A stretch of 64,000 nt of DNA from Pseudothauera rhizosphaerae. GTDB lineage: Bacteria; Pseudomonadota; Gammaproteobacteria; Burkholderiales; Rhodocyclaceae. The notes under the pieces are model-generated. The model was not told the DNA's origin and searched no databases. It saw only the letters and a program-made list of their open reading frames with translations. The DNA lies in contig NZ_SSOD01000010.1 in the NCBI RefSeq assembly GCF_004801305.1, positions 94,327-158,326 on the forward strand, written 5' to 3'. This document shows, in pieces, positions 29,488 through 37,465 of the stretch. Numbering within the stretch: the stretch's first letter is position 1; each line of letters begins with the position of its first letter. The translations under genes were made by a program, and so were the position numbers.

Positions 29488-30429
29488 ATGCCCAGGCCCT
29501 TCGTGCTGATCGCCGAGTACATGGACGACGGCGGCGTCCGCGCGCTGCAGCAGGACTTCGCCGTCCACTACGACCCGGACCTGTTCGAATCGCCCGCGGA
29601 ACTGCACCGCCTGATCGGCGGCGCCCGGGCCCTCATCGTGCGCAACCGCACCCAGGTTACGGCCGAACTGCTGGCCCGGGCCCCGGCACTGCGGGTCATC
29701 GGCCGGCTGGGCGTGGGACTGGACAACATCGATCTGGACACCTGCCGCACACGCGGCATCGCCGTCCATCACGCGCCAGGCGCGAACGCCCAGGCCGTGG
29801 CCGAATACGCCCTGGCCATGACCCTGGTCACGCTGCGCGGCAGCTACGGTGCCACCGCGGAGGTGGCGGCGGGCGCCTGGCCCCGTGCAGCCCTGGGCAA
29901 CGGCGGCGAGGCCGCGGGCAGGACGCTGGGCCTGGTGGGCTTCGGCGACATCGGCCAGCGCACGGCGCGGCTGGCGCGCGCCATCGGGCTGGGGGTCGTC
30001 GCCTACGATCCCGCCCATGGCCCCGACGCCCCCGTCTGGCAGTCCTCCGGCGTGGAATGCGTGGATCTGCCCACGCTGCTCGCGCGCGCCGATGCCGTCT
30101 CCCTGCATCTGCCGCTGAATCCCGCCACCCGGGGACTGTTCGGCCGCGACACACTGGCCCGCATGCGCCCCGGTGCCGTGCTGATCAACACCGCCCGCGG
30201 CGGCATCGTCGACGAGGCGGCACTCGCCGACGCACTGCGCCGCGGCCACCTGAGCGGGGCTGCGCTCGACGTCTTCGCCCACGAACCGCTGCCGTCCGGC
30301 TCGCCGCTGGCGGGCCTGCCCAACGTGTGGCTCACGCCCCACGTGGCCGGCCTGACCCGGGAAGCGAACCGGCGCATCGGCACCCAGGTTGCCGAACAGG
30401 TGCGCAACAGCCTGTCGAGCCCGGCCTGA
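29488..30429 (+). CDS. D-isomer-specific 2-hydroxyacid dehydrogenase
   Basis: A 313-aa NAD(P)-dependent dehydrogenase. The Rossmann motif is GLVGFGDIGQRTARLARAIG, and the catalytic Arg (NTARGGIVDEAAL), Glu (DVFAHEPLP) and His (TPHVAGLT) are all present. It reduces a 2-oxoacid or oxidises the 2-hydroxyacid. The gene follows the binding protein by 14 nt and likely belongs to the same transcript. (S)-sulfolactate dehydrogenase SlcC is a member of this family, so a sulfolactate role would fit the neighbourhood, but phosphoglycerate or other hydroxyacids are equally compatible with the sequence. Confidence 0.85.
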   Translation: MPRPFVLIAEYMDDGGVRALQQDFAVHYDPDLFESPAELHRLIGGARALIVRNRTQVTAELLARAPALRVIGRLGVGLDNIDLDTCRTRGIAVHHAPGANAQAVAEYALAMTLVTLRGSYGATAEVAAGAWPRAALGNGGEAAGRTLGLVGFGDIGQRTARLARAIGLGVVAYDPAHGPDAPVWQSSGVECVDLPTLLARADAVSLHLPLNPATRGLFGRDTLARMRPGAVLINTARGGIVDEAALADALRRGHLSGAALDVFAHEPLPSGSPLAGLPNVWLTPHVAGLTREANRRIGTQVAEQVRNSLSSPA

Positions 30430-30448
30430 CCGTCTGCCGGAACCGCGG

Positions 30449-31051
30449 CTAGGGCCGCTGCGCCACCATCAGGAACACCGGGTAGCGCCGCCCCGCTTTA
30501 TCGATGTGGAACACGGTGTCGAAACGCACCGAGGCGAAACCGGCCGCCTCCGCAAGCCCGCCCAGGGACTCCCGGCCGAAACCGCAATGCCCGTCGAAGC
30601 CTTCGCCGTGGAAGGAGCCGTCCTCGGCGTCCAGGTCGGCGATGCACAGATGGCCGCCCGCCGCGAGCAGGCCGTGCAGATCGGCCAGCGCGCGCCGCGT
30701 GTCGGCGACGTGGTGCAGGGTCATCAGCGAGAACACCAGGTCGTAGCCCGCGGTGGACGCATCGTCCGCACCGAGTTCGAAGCGGATGGGCGTCATGTTG
30801 CCGATGCCCGCGGCAGCGATCTTGTCACGCAGCACCGCCAGCATGCCCGCGGAGTTGTCCGCCAGCGTGACGTGCCCCAGATCGGCCTGCAGCGCGAAGC
30901 CGAGCAGGCCGGTGCCGCAACCGAATTCGAAGCCGCGCGTGGCCGGGCCCAGCGGCACCCGGGCGCGGATGGCGTCGGCCACCGCATGCGCGCGCTCGCG
31001 CTTGGCGGGGTCGTCGTCCCAGCTCGCGGCCTTGTTGTCGAACGTGTTCAT
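30449..31051 (-). CDS. Class I SAM-dependent methyltransferase
   Basis: A 200-aa soluble methyltransferase starting MNTFDNKAASWDDDPAKRERA, with AGGAG 9 nt upstream. Motif I is GFEFGCGTGLLGFALQ, motif II includes VTLADNSAGML and the post-motif region is DLVFSLMTLHHVADTRRALADLHGLLAAGGHLCIADLD. The pattern is that of small-molecule methyltransferases of the UbiE/Methyltransf_11 group; the substrate is unknown. It is on the minus strand behind the phosphatidylserine decarboxylase reading direction (31 nt apart), so the two are probably co-transcribed. Confidence 0.82.
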   Translation of the reverse strand: MNTFDNKAASWDDDPAKRERAHAVADAIRARVPLGPATRGFEFGCGTGLLGFALQADLGHVTLADNSAGMLAVLRDKIAAAGIGNMTPIRFELGADDASTAGYDLVFSLMTLHHVADTRRALADLHGLLAAGGHLCIADLDAEDGSFHGEGFDGHCGFGRESLGGLAEAAGFASVRFDTVFHIDKAGRRYPVFLMVAQRP

Positions 31052-31082
31052 CGTGCTCAACTCCTGTGGTCTGGCCGGCACG

Positions 31083-31934
31083 TCAGGCGCCGGGACGTTC
31101 GCCCATCGCCTCGCCCATGCGGATCGCCGCAGCGGGCTGCCAGGCGGGATTGAAGGCGATGGTGCCGCGCGGGAAGAGCATCACCACGGTGGAGCCGAGC
31201 AGGAAGCGGCCCATCTCCGCGCCCTTGTCCAGCTCCACCGGAGTCTCGTCGTAGCGCCATTCCCGCAGCGTGCCCGAGCGGGGCGGATTCACCACGCCGT
31301 GCCACACCGTGGCCATGCTGCCGACGATGGTGGCGCCCACCAGCACCAGCGCGAAGGGGCCGGATTCCCCTTCGAACACGCACACCACCCGCTCGTTGCG
31401 CGCGAAGAGACCCGGCACGCCGCGGGCGGTGGCCGGGTTCACCGAGAACAGCGCCCCTGGCACGTGGATCATGCGCTTCAGCCGCCCGGCGCAGGGCATG
31501 TGGATGCGGTGGTAGTCGCGCGGGCTCAGGTACAGGGTGGCGAAGCTGCCGTCCTGGAAACGCGCCGCGAGTTCGGCATCGCCCCCCAGCAGCGCGGCGG
31601 TGGAATAGCGGTGGCCCTTGGCCTGGAAGATCTGGTCGCGCTCGATGGCGCCGAACTGGCTGATCGCCCCGTCCACCGGGCACAGGAAATCGGCCTGCGC
31701 CGGCGGCCGGGCGTCGTCGCGCAGCGGCCGGGTGAAGAACTCGTTGAAGCTGCGGTAGGCGCCCACGTCCGGCTCGGCCGCTTCGGCCATGTTCACCCCG
31801 TAGCGGCGCACGAACCAGCGGATCACCGCGGTGGTGACGGCCCCGCCCTGCCAGCCGGCGAAACGCCCGGCGAGTCCGGTCAGCGCCTGTTTGGGCAAGA
31901 GGTATTGCAGCAGCACGGCGAGGCGTTCGGGCAC
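31083..31934 (-). CDS. psd: Phosphatidylserine decarboxylase proenzyme
   Basis: Makes phosphatidylethanolamine from phosphatidylserine at the inner membrane. The proenzyme self-cleaves in the LGST motif (GRFLLGSTVVMLFPRG) to generate the pyruvoyl group. The conserved DYHRIHMP and LFSVNPATARGVPGLFARNERVV segments are present. I place the start at GTG giving VPERLAVLLQYLLPKQALTGLAG, the normal N-terminus, for a 283-aa protein of usual length; the ribosome site is poor. A consensus -10 box lies about 30 nt upstream. Confidence 0.93.
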   Translation of the reverse strand: MPERLAVLLQYLLPKQALTGLAGRFAGWQGGAVTTAVIRWFVRRYGVNMAEAAEPDVGAYRSFNEFFTRPLRDDARPPAQADFLCPVDGAISQFGAIERDQIFQAKGHRYSTAALLGGDAELAARFQDGSFATLYLSPRDYHRIHMPCAGRLKRMIHVPGALFSVNPATARGVPGLFARNERVVCVFEGESGPFALVLVGATIVGSMATVWHGVVNPPRSGTLREWRYDETPVELDKGAEMGRFLLGSTVVMLFPRGTIAFNPAWQPAAAIRMGEAMGERPGA

Positions 31935-31964
31935 GTTGTCGATCCGGGAGGTGGGGAGCGCCGG

Positions 31965-31970
31965 ATTATA
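31965..31970 (-). promoter_or_regulatory. Probable -10 box of psd
   Basis: TATAAT on the minus strand inside the palindrome CCGGATTATACCGG, 30 nt upstream of the psd start; the -35 match is poor. Confidence 0.4.
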
Positions 31971-32130
31971 CCGGCAGCGTGCGCCGCACCGGCGCAACGG
32001 GATGCAAGCGGCAAAGCCGGAGGTGTACAAGGCCGGCCTTGCCGCGCAAGGCAGTGCCGGCCTGATGGGCGGACATGCGCAATGGGGACTAGAATCCAGC
32101 GATGCCCGCCAACACCCAGGGAGAATACCG

Positions 32131-32745
32131 ATGGAACACAAATCGCCCGCCTCGGAATCCGCACCTGAACCTCTTCCGCTCCCGCCGCGCAAGCGCGGCG
32201 CCTCCCTCGCCCGGCTGAACGAGATCAAGCTGCCCCTGTGGGTCAGCCTGGCACTGCTGGTGCTGCTCCTGCTCGTGTTCGCCTGGAAGAGCTTTTCGGT
32301 GGCCACCGTGGAACGCGGCGTGGAGGCCGAGCGCCAGGCCCTGATCGGCCAGCGCACCGCCGCCGAAGAGGAAGCGCGCAGCGCCGTGCTGCGCACCAGC
32401 GACGCCACCCATGCCCTGTTCGGCACCGCGCTGGCTTGGGCCGTGCGCGGCGACATGATCCGCAACAACCTGGACCAGATCGACCAGTACTTCAACGAAC
32501 TGGTCAAGGCCGAGCGCATCCGCCTCGTCCTGCTCGCCGACCCCGCCGGCAAGGTGCTGGTCTCCAGCGACCGCGCCTTCGTCGACGCCCCGCTCCCGCC
32601 GGCCTTCCCCGCCAGCCTGCTGGAAGTGCCCGACGTCACCGTGCAGCCCGCGGCCGCCCCGGCGGAGCGGCAACTGGTGATCCCCATCCAGGGCCTCAAC
32701 ACCCGCCTGGGCACGGTGATCCTGGTGTACGGGATGGAAGGCTGA
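32131..32745 (+). CDS. Membrane-anchored protein with periplasmic sensor-like domain, unknown
   Basis: A 204-aa protein with GGGAG before the ATG. A charged, proline-rich cytoplasmic N-terminus (1-33) is followed by one membrane helix (about 35-57, LPLWVSLALLVLLLLVFAW) and a short coiled region (ERGVEAERQALIGQRTAAEEEAR). A domain of about 110 aa then ends in LVIPIQGLNTRLGTVILVYGM. Its predicted layout resembles the extracytoplasmic half of a PAS/Cache sensor, but no output domain follows. The function is unknown. It is convergent with the GGDEF-EAL gene next door, 7 nt apart. Confidence 0.6.
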   Translation: MEHKSPASESAPEPLPLPPRKRGASLARLNEIKLPLWVSLALLVLLLLVFAWKSFSVATVERGVEAERQALIGQRTAAEEEARSAVLRTSDATHALFGTALAWAVRGDMIRNNLDQIDQYFNELVKAERIRLVLLADPAGKVLVSSDRAFVDAPLPPAFPASLLEVPDVTVQPAAAPAERQLVIPIQGLNTRLGTVILVYGMEG

Positions 32746-32752
32746 AGCCTGT

Positions 32753-34951
32753 CTATGCCCGCGCGGCCGTGCGCTCCGGCAGCCCGATCCCGAAGACGTC
32801 GGCGAACTCCAGCGCGGGAAGCGGCCGGCCGAACAGGTAGCCCTGCCCCTCCTCGCAGCCGAAGCCGTGCAGATGGCTGCGCTGGGGCTCGTACTCGACC
32901 CCCTCGGCGATGGTCTCCAGGCCGAAGCTGCGCGCCATGTCGAGGATGGCGCGCACCACGGAAGCATCCCGCTCCGATTCATGCATGCCCTGCACGAACG
33001 AGCGGTCGATCTTGATCCGGCTCAGCGGGTAGTGCTTGAGCAGGCTGAGCGAGGCGTAGCCGGTGCCGAAATCGTCGAAGGCGATGCCGACGCCGAGCGC
33101 CCGCAGGCGGTGCAGCGCATCCAGCACGAGATCGTCGTGATCGAGCACGATGTTCTCGGTGATCTCCAGTTCCAGCGCCTGCGGCGGCAGGCCGTGCCGT
33201 TCCAGGGCCGCGACGACCTCCGCGACCAGATCGCTCACGCGGAACTGCGCGCCGGACAGATTGACCCCCATGCGGAAGTCCCCGGCCCCCTGCCTGCGCC
33301 ACAGCGCCGCCTGGGCACAGGCTTCGTCGAGCACCCAGAAGCCGACCACCGCGGCGAGCGGCCCGCTTTCCAGGGCAGGCAGGAAAGCGGCCGGCGACAG
33401 CAGCCCGCGCTCCGGGTGCCGCCACCGGATGAGCGCCTCCGCGCCGGTGAGCGAACCGTCCGCCAGGCGGACCTGGGGCTGGTAGAACAGCACGAACTCG
33501 CCGTCGTTGACCGCCCGGTGCAGTTCGATGTTGTAGAGCCGGCGCGCCACGGCCTCCATGCGCAGCGCCGTGACGAAGACGAAGGCCTGTCCGCGGCCGA
33601 CGCATTTGGCCTTGAACAGGGCGAGATCCGCATCGCCGACCAGTTCCAGCGCCTCCTGCGCGTGGACGGGCGCAACCGCCACGCCGCAACTGGCCGCCAC
33701 GCGCACCTCGTGCCCGTCGATGGCGATGGGCTCCGCCACCCGGGCGATGGCGAGGCGGGCGAACTCCGCGGCCCGCTCCGGGCTCGATACGCCGGGCAGC
33801 AGAATGGCGAACTCGTCCCCGCCGATCCTCGCCACCACGCCATCCGGTCCGGCCGCCCGCTCGAGGCGGCGGGCGACTTCGCGCAGGATGCCGTCGCCCA
33901 CCGCGTGGCCCAGCGTATCGTTCACGTCCTTGAAGTGGTCGAGATCGATCATCAGGGCCGCGGCCGCCGACGGGCGCATCAGCGTTTCCTCCATGCGCCG
34001 GTAGAAACTCGCGCGGTTGGCGAGCCCGGTGAGGATGTCGGTATTCGCCATCCGGTGCAGTTCCTCTTCCTTGCGGCGGCGCGCGGTCAGATCCTGCAGG
34101 TGGGCATTGAAGGTCAGGCGCCCCTGGTCGCGCCAGCAGAACAGGGACAGGCCGAGCAGGAACTCCGTGCCGTCCCTGCGCAGGCCGTGCAGCCCTTGCG
34201 GCATGACCAGCCCATCCACCGAACCGGCCGCCACGGCGCGTGCGATCAGATCGCCCAGCGCGGGCCGGTCGCGCGCGGCGACCAGCGTTTCCACCGCCCT
34301 GTCCGCGCCTTCGTCCGCGCCGTAGCCGTACAGCGCAGCCGCCGCATCGTTCCATGCCACCACACGCCCGCGCTCATCGAACCATATGACGGCGGTCGGC
34401 GAATTCCGCGCGAACTCGTCGAAAGGCGGCTTGGCCTGCTCGGTCGAAATCTCCACGCGGCGCAGTTCCAGCCGGTCGGCGGCCATCCTGGCGAGATCGC
34501 GCAGGCGTGCGCGGTCTTCCGGCGAGAAATCGTCATGGGGCCTGCCGTCGATCACGCACAGCGCCCCCAGGGCATGCCCCTCCGGCGAGCGCAGCGGCAC
34601 CCCGGCATAGAAGCGCAGGTTGGCCGACCCCGTCACCAGCGGATTGTCGTGGAAGCGCTCGTCCAGCCTCGCGTCGGGCACCACCATCACCTCGTCCTGA
34701 GTGATGGCATGGGCACAGAACGACACGTCGCGGCCCATGTCGACCGTCGCCCCCTCCAGCCCGGTGCTGGCGGCGAAGAAGACGTGATCGCTGCCGATCA
34801 TGTTCACCGCCGCCACGGGCATGCCGAACATCCGTGCGGCGATCTGGACCACCGGGTCCAGGCTGGGCAGGGGCCGGTCGCTGCCCAGCCCGTAGGCGGA
34901 CAGGGCTGCCAGCCTTTCCTTCTCCGTGGCCAGTTCAGGGGGACACTTCAT
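32753..34951 (-). CDS. GAF-PAS-GGDEF-EAL c-di-GMP signalling protein
   Basis: A 732-aa cytoplasmic protein starting MKCPPELATEKERLAALSAYG, with AGGAG 6 nt before the ATG. A GAF domain (about 25-165) is followed by PAS (about 185-305). A GGDEF domain with intact RIGGDEFAIL comes next, then an EAL domain with GAEALIRWRHPE, ELEITENIV and FDDFGTGYASLSLL. Both catalytic signatures look functional, so it may make and degrade cyclic di-GMP under sensory control; which activity dominates cannot be told. There is no membrane segment. It is divergent from the receiver/ATPase genes that follow. Confidence 0.92.
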   Translation of the reverse strand: MKCPPELATEKERLAALSAYGLGSDRPLPSLDPVVQIAARMFGMPVAAVNMIGSDHVFFAASTGLEGATVDMGRDVSFCAHAITQDEVMVVPDARLDERFHDNPLVTGSANLRFYAGVPLRSPEGHALGALCVIDGRPHDDFSPEDRARLRDLARMAADRLELRRVEISTEQAKPPFDEFARNSPTAVIWFDERGRVVAWNDAAAALYGYGADEGADRAVETLVAARDRPALGDLIARAVAAGSVDGLVMPQGLHGLRRDGTEFLLGLSLFCWRDQGRLTFNAHLQDLTARRRKEEELHRMANTDILTGLANRASFYRRMEETLMRPSAAAALMIDLDHFKDVNDTLGHAVGDGILREVARRLERAAGPDGVVARIGGDEFAILLPGVSSPERAAEFARLAIARVAEPIAIDGHEVRVAASCGVAVAPVHAQEALELVGDADLALFKAKCVGRGQAFVFVTALRMEAVARRLYNIELHRAVNDGEFVLFYQPQVRLADGSLTGAEALIRWRHPERGLLSPAAFLPALESGPLAAVVGFWVLDEACAQAALWRRQGAGDFRMGVNLSGAQFRVSDLVAEVVAALERHGLPPQALELEITENIVLDHDDLVLDALHRLRALGVGIAFDDFGTGYASLSLLKHYPLSRIKIDRSFVQGMHESERDASVVRAILDMARSFGLETIAEGVEYEPQRSHLHGFGCEEGQGYLFGRPLPALEFADVFGIGLPERTAARA

Positions 34952-35166
34952 GGCCGTCTCCTCCGGTGTTCGCTCTGGGCGGCGAATGGCTGGAAGGTTA
35001 ACAAACCTCCGATGCCGGCATCGTGACCGATTTCTTCTTCGAAAGCGGACGGGGATACTCCTCTGAAGGCCGGGGCGGCCGGAGGTTCCGGAACCCGGCG
35101 GCTCGGGAAGAGAACCTTGTTCATCCATGTACTATGCTGGGATGGATATTACCGGGCACCATCCTC

Positions 35167-35577
35167 GTGGAGGGGACGAACATCGAATCGCGCAAAGTCC
35201 GTGTCCTGCTGGCGGATGACGAAAGGCACATCCGGCAGCTCATCAAGGCGGTCCTGACGACGCTCGGCGCCGACGTGGCCGGCGAGGCCGAGAACGGCGC
35301 CGAAGCCGTGCTGCTCTACAAGGAGCAGCGGCCGGACGTCGTCCTGCTCGACGTGAACATGCCGGTGAAGGATGGCCTGGCGGCGCTGCGCGAGATCAAG
35401 GCTTTCGACGGCGGCGCGGTGGTCGTCATGCTGACTTCCCTGTCCGACATGGGGACGATCGAATCGGCCCTCGAGCTGGGCGCGGCGCAGTACATCCGGA
35501 AGGACACACCCGTTGCGGAACTGAGGAAGCTCCTGGTGGAGACGTGGCGCGACCACGTGGACCCGCACCGGGAGTAA
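35167..35577 (+). CDS. Single-domain response regulator
   Basis: A receiver (CheY-like) protein without an output domain: VRVLLADDERHIRQLIKAVL, phospho-Asp in VVLLDVNMPVKDG, Thr in VVMLTSLSD and Lys in YIRKDTPVAEL. The start is uncertain. The GTG annotated here gives 136 aa but has no good ribosome site, while a strong GGAGGGG at 35169-35175 is spaced 6 nt from an in-frame ATC codon at 35182. The frame also extends upstream to an ATG near 35131. It precedes a tiny ORF and a GspE-type ATPase and may be the output of the PAS-PAS kinase at 37.5-39 kb. Confidence 0.82.
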   Translation: MEGTNIESRKVRVLLADDERHIRQLIKAVLTTLGADVAGEAENGAEAVLLYKEQRPDVVLLDVNMPVKDGLAALREIKAFDGGAVVVMLTSLSDMGTIESALELGAAQYIRKDTPVAELRKLLVETWRDHVDPHRE

Positions 35578-35603
35578 CCCCCTTTGCAGGAGCCTGCCCT
35601 GTG

Positions 35604-35771
35604 ATGGAGAAGCAGCACGACGACGAGTCCCGCATCGATTTCCGGCAGATGCTGGAAGAACTCGAATCGGAGGGTGCCAAGCCGGTTCTGAAGGACGTCA
35701 GGCAGGACGACATCTCGCAGCTCTTCAAGAAGAAGAAGCGCGCCGAACCCCCGGACAGCGAGTCTCAGTGA
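35604..35771 (+). CDS. Small charged protein, unknown
   Basis: A 55-aa acidic/basic protein (MEKQHDDESRIDFRQMLEEL at the start, FKKKKRAEPPDSE near the end) with no membrane segment. AGGAG is placed 8 nt before a GTG at 35601 and 11 nt before this ATG, so either start is possible. Its stop overlaps the start of the ATPase gene, so it is translated with it. It is not recognised; an adaptor or inhibitor of the ATPase is a guess. Confidence 0.6.
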   Translation: MEKQHDDESRIDFRQMLEELESEGAKPVLKDVRQDDISQLFKKKKRAEPPDSESQ

Positions 35772-37456
35772 TGGCCGCAACCCCTTTTCTACGCGCCCTG
35801 ATCGATGCCGGACTGGTCGACGAGATCGACGCGCAGGCGCTGCTCCAGGAAACGGGCGGGAGGGACTTCGACGTCGCGAAGCGGCTGTTCGAGATTCTCG
35901 CGATCCCCGCGGACAGGCACGCACTGGCCAAGCTGTACGGCGACACGCTCGGCAAGGCCTACGTGCCGCTCGAGAAGACCTTGTTCGAGCGCGAGGCGCT
36001 GGACAGGCTGCCGCCGGAGATCGCGCGCCGGCAGTACTGCATTCCCGTCTACGTGATGGGCGAGGCCCTGACCCTGGCGATGGCGCATCCGGAGGATGCC
36101 CAGCTCATCTCCCACCTGGAGAAGCTCATGGGCTGCCCCGTGAGCGCGGTGTTCGCCTTCCCGCAGGAGATCGAGAACAGCATCGACATCCATTACGGCA
36201 GCGGCGACACGCTGGTGAAGCTCTCCGATCAACTGGCCTTCGATGCGGGCGCGGGCGAGGAGATGAGCACCGAGCACCTGCAGCGGGTGGCGAAGTCGGC
36301 CGATGCCGTCGAACTCGTCCGCGGGCTGCTCCTCTACTGCATCCAGCACAATGCGAGCGACATCCACGTCCAGCCCATGGCGAAATCCCTGGATGTCCGC
36401 CTGCGCATCGACGGCCAGTTGCAGACGCTGCTCAGACTCAACAGGAAGGCCATTCCGCCGGTCATTTCGCGGCTGAAGATCATGGCCAATCTCGACATCA
36501 GCGAGCGCCGGCAGCCCCAGGACGGCCGGGTTTCCCTGGTGCTGCGCCACCGCAGCTTCGATTTCCGCCTGTCCACGGTGCCGACCGTGTTCGGGGAAAA
36601 GGCCGTCATCCGCGCCATCGGCTCTTCGGATCAACTGGCCAGGCCCTTCGACCAGCTCGACCTGTCCACACGCAACCGGCAATTGCTCAACCGGCTCATC
36701 AAGCGTCCCAACGGCGTGCTGTTCGTGACCGGCCCCACCGGTTCCGGCAAGACGACCACGCTGTACTCGGCACTTTCCGCGATCAACCGCCCGGAGATCA
36801 ACATCGTCACGGTCGAGGACCCGGTGGAGCTGCGGATCGACGGCCTCACGCAGATCCAGACCAACGCCGGGATCGGCCTGGACTTCGCCAAGGTGCTGCG
36901 CGCCATCCTGCGCCAGGACCCGCAGGTGGTGCTGATCGGCGAGATCCGCGATCTGGAGACGGCACGGATCGCGGCCCAGGCCGCCCAGACCGGCCACCTG
37001 GTGATGGCGACCATGCACGCCAACAACGCGCTGCAGGCCGTGAGCCGCTTGATCGAGATCGGCGTGGACCCGTTCCTGGTGGCGCCGGCGGTCATCGGCG
37101 TGCTGGCGCAGCGTCTGGTGCGCAGGGTTTGCGAGCACTGCAAGGAGCGCTACGAACCGTCGGAGGAAGTGCTGGACCGGATCTTCTACAACCGCTCGCA
37201 CGCACCGGTCTACTTCTATCGCGGCAGGGGCTGCACGCATTGCAACCACACGGGCTATGCCGGACGGGTTGCGATCCACGAGATCTTCATCCTGACCGAC
37301 CTCATCCGCGAGTTGATCACCAGCCGGGCGCCGTTCCTGGAGATGCAGCGGGAAGCCGTGCGCCAGGGCTTCAGGTCGATGCGCTACGACGGCATCATGA
37401 AGGCCATGCAGGGACTGACAACGGTCGAAGAGGTGGACCGGGTCACGGCCGAATAG
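35771..37456 (+). CDS. GspE/PilB-family secretion or pilus ATPase
   Basis: A 561-aa hexameric ATPase. The N-terminal T2SSE_N/MshEN-like domain (residues 1-150, ATPFLRALIDAGLVDEIDAQALL) is followed by the N2 domain and the core: Walker A GPTGSGKTTTLYSA, Asp box TVEDPVELRIDGLTQIQTNAGIGLDFAKVLRAILRQDP, Walker B VVLIGEIRDLETA and the His box TGHLVMATMHANNA. The zinc-binding CEHC/CTHC tetracysteine is present. It resembles PilB/GspE, but no GspF/PilC, secretin or peptidase genes adjoin it, so it may power an assembly apparatus encoded elsewhere or a reduced system built on the pilin-like proteins at 39-40.6 kb. The start overlaps the small upstream ORF. Confidence 0.9.
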   Translation: MAATPFLRALIDAGLVDEIDAQALLQETGGRDFDVAKRLFEILAIPADRHALAKLYGDTLGKAYVPLEKTLFEREALDRLPPEIARRQYCIPVYVMGEALTLAMAHPEDAQLISHLEKLMGCPVSAVFAFPQEIENSIDIHYGSGDTLVKLSDQLAFDAGAGEEMSTEHLQRVAKSADAVELVRGLLLYCIQHNASDIHVQPMAKSLDVRLRIDGQLQTLLRLNRKAIPPVISRLKIMANLDISERRQPQDGRVSLVLRHRSFDFRLSTVPTVFGEKAVIRAIGSSDQLARPFDQLDLSTRNRQLLNRLIKRPNGVLFVTGPTGSGKTTTLYSALSAINRPEINIVTVEDPVELRIDGLTQIQTNAGIGLDFAKVLRAILRQDPQVVLIGEIRDLETARIAAQAAQTGHLVMATMHANNALQAVSRLIEIGVDPFLVAPAVIGVLAQRLVRRVCEHCKERYEPSEEVLDRIFYNRSHAPVYFYRGRGCTHCNHTGYAGRVAIHEIFILTDLIRELITSRAPFLEMQREAVRQGFRSMRYDGIMKAMQGLTTVEEVDRVTAE

Positions 37457-37465
37457 GCCCTGCCG

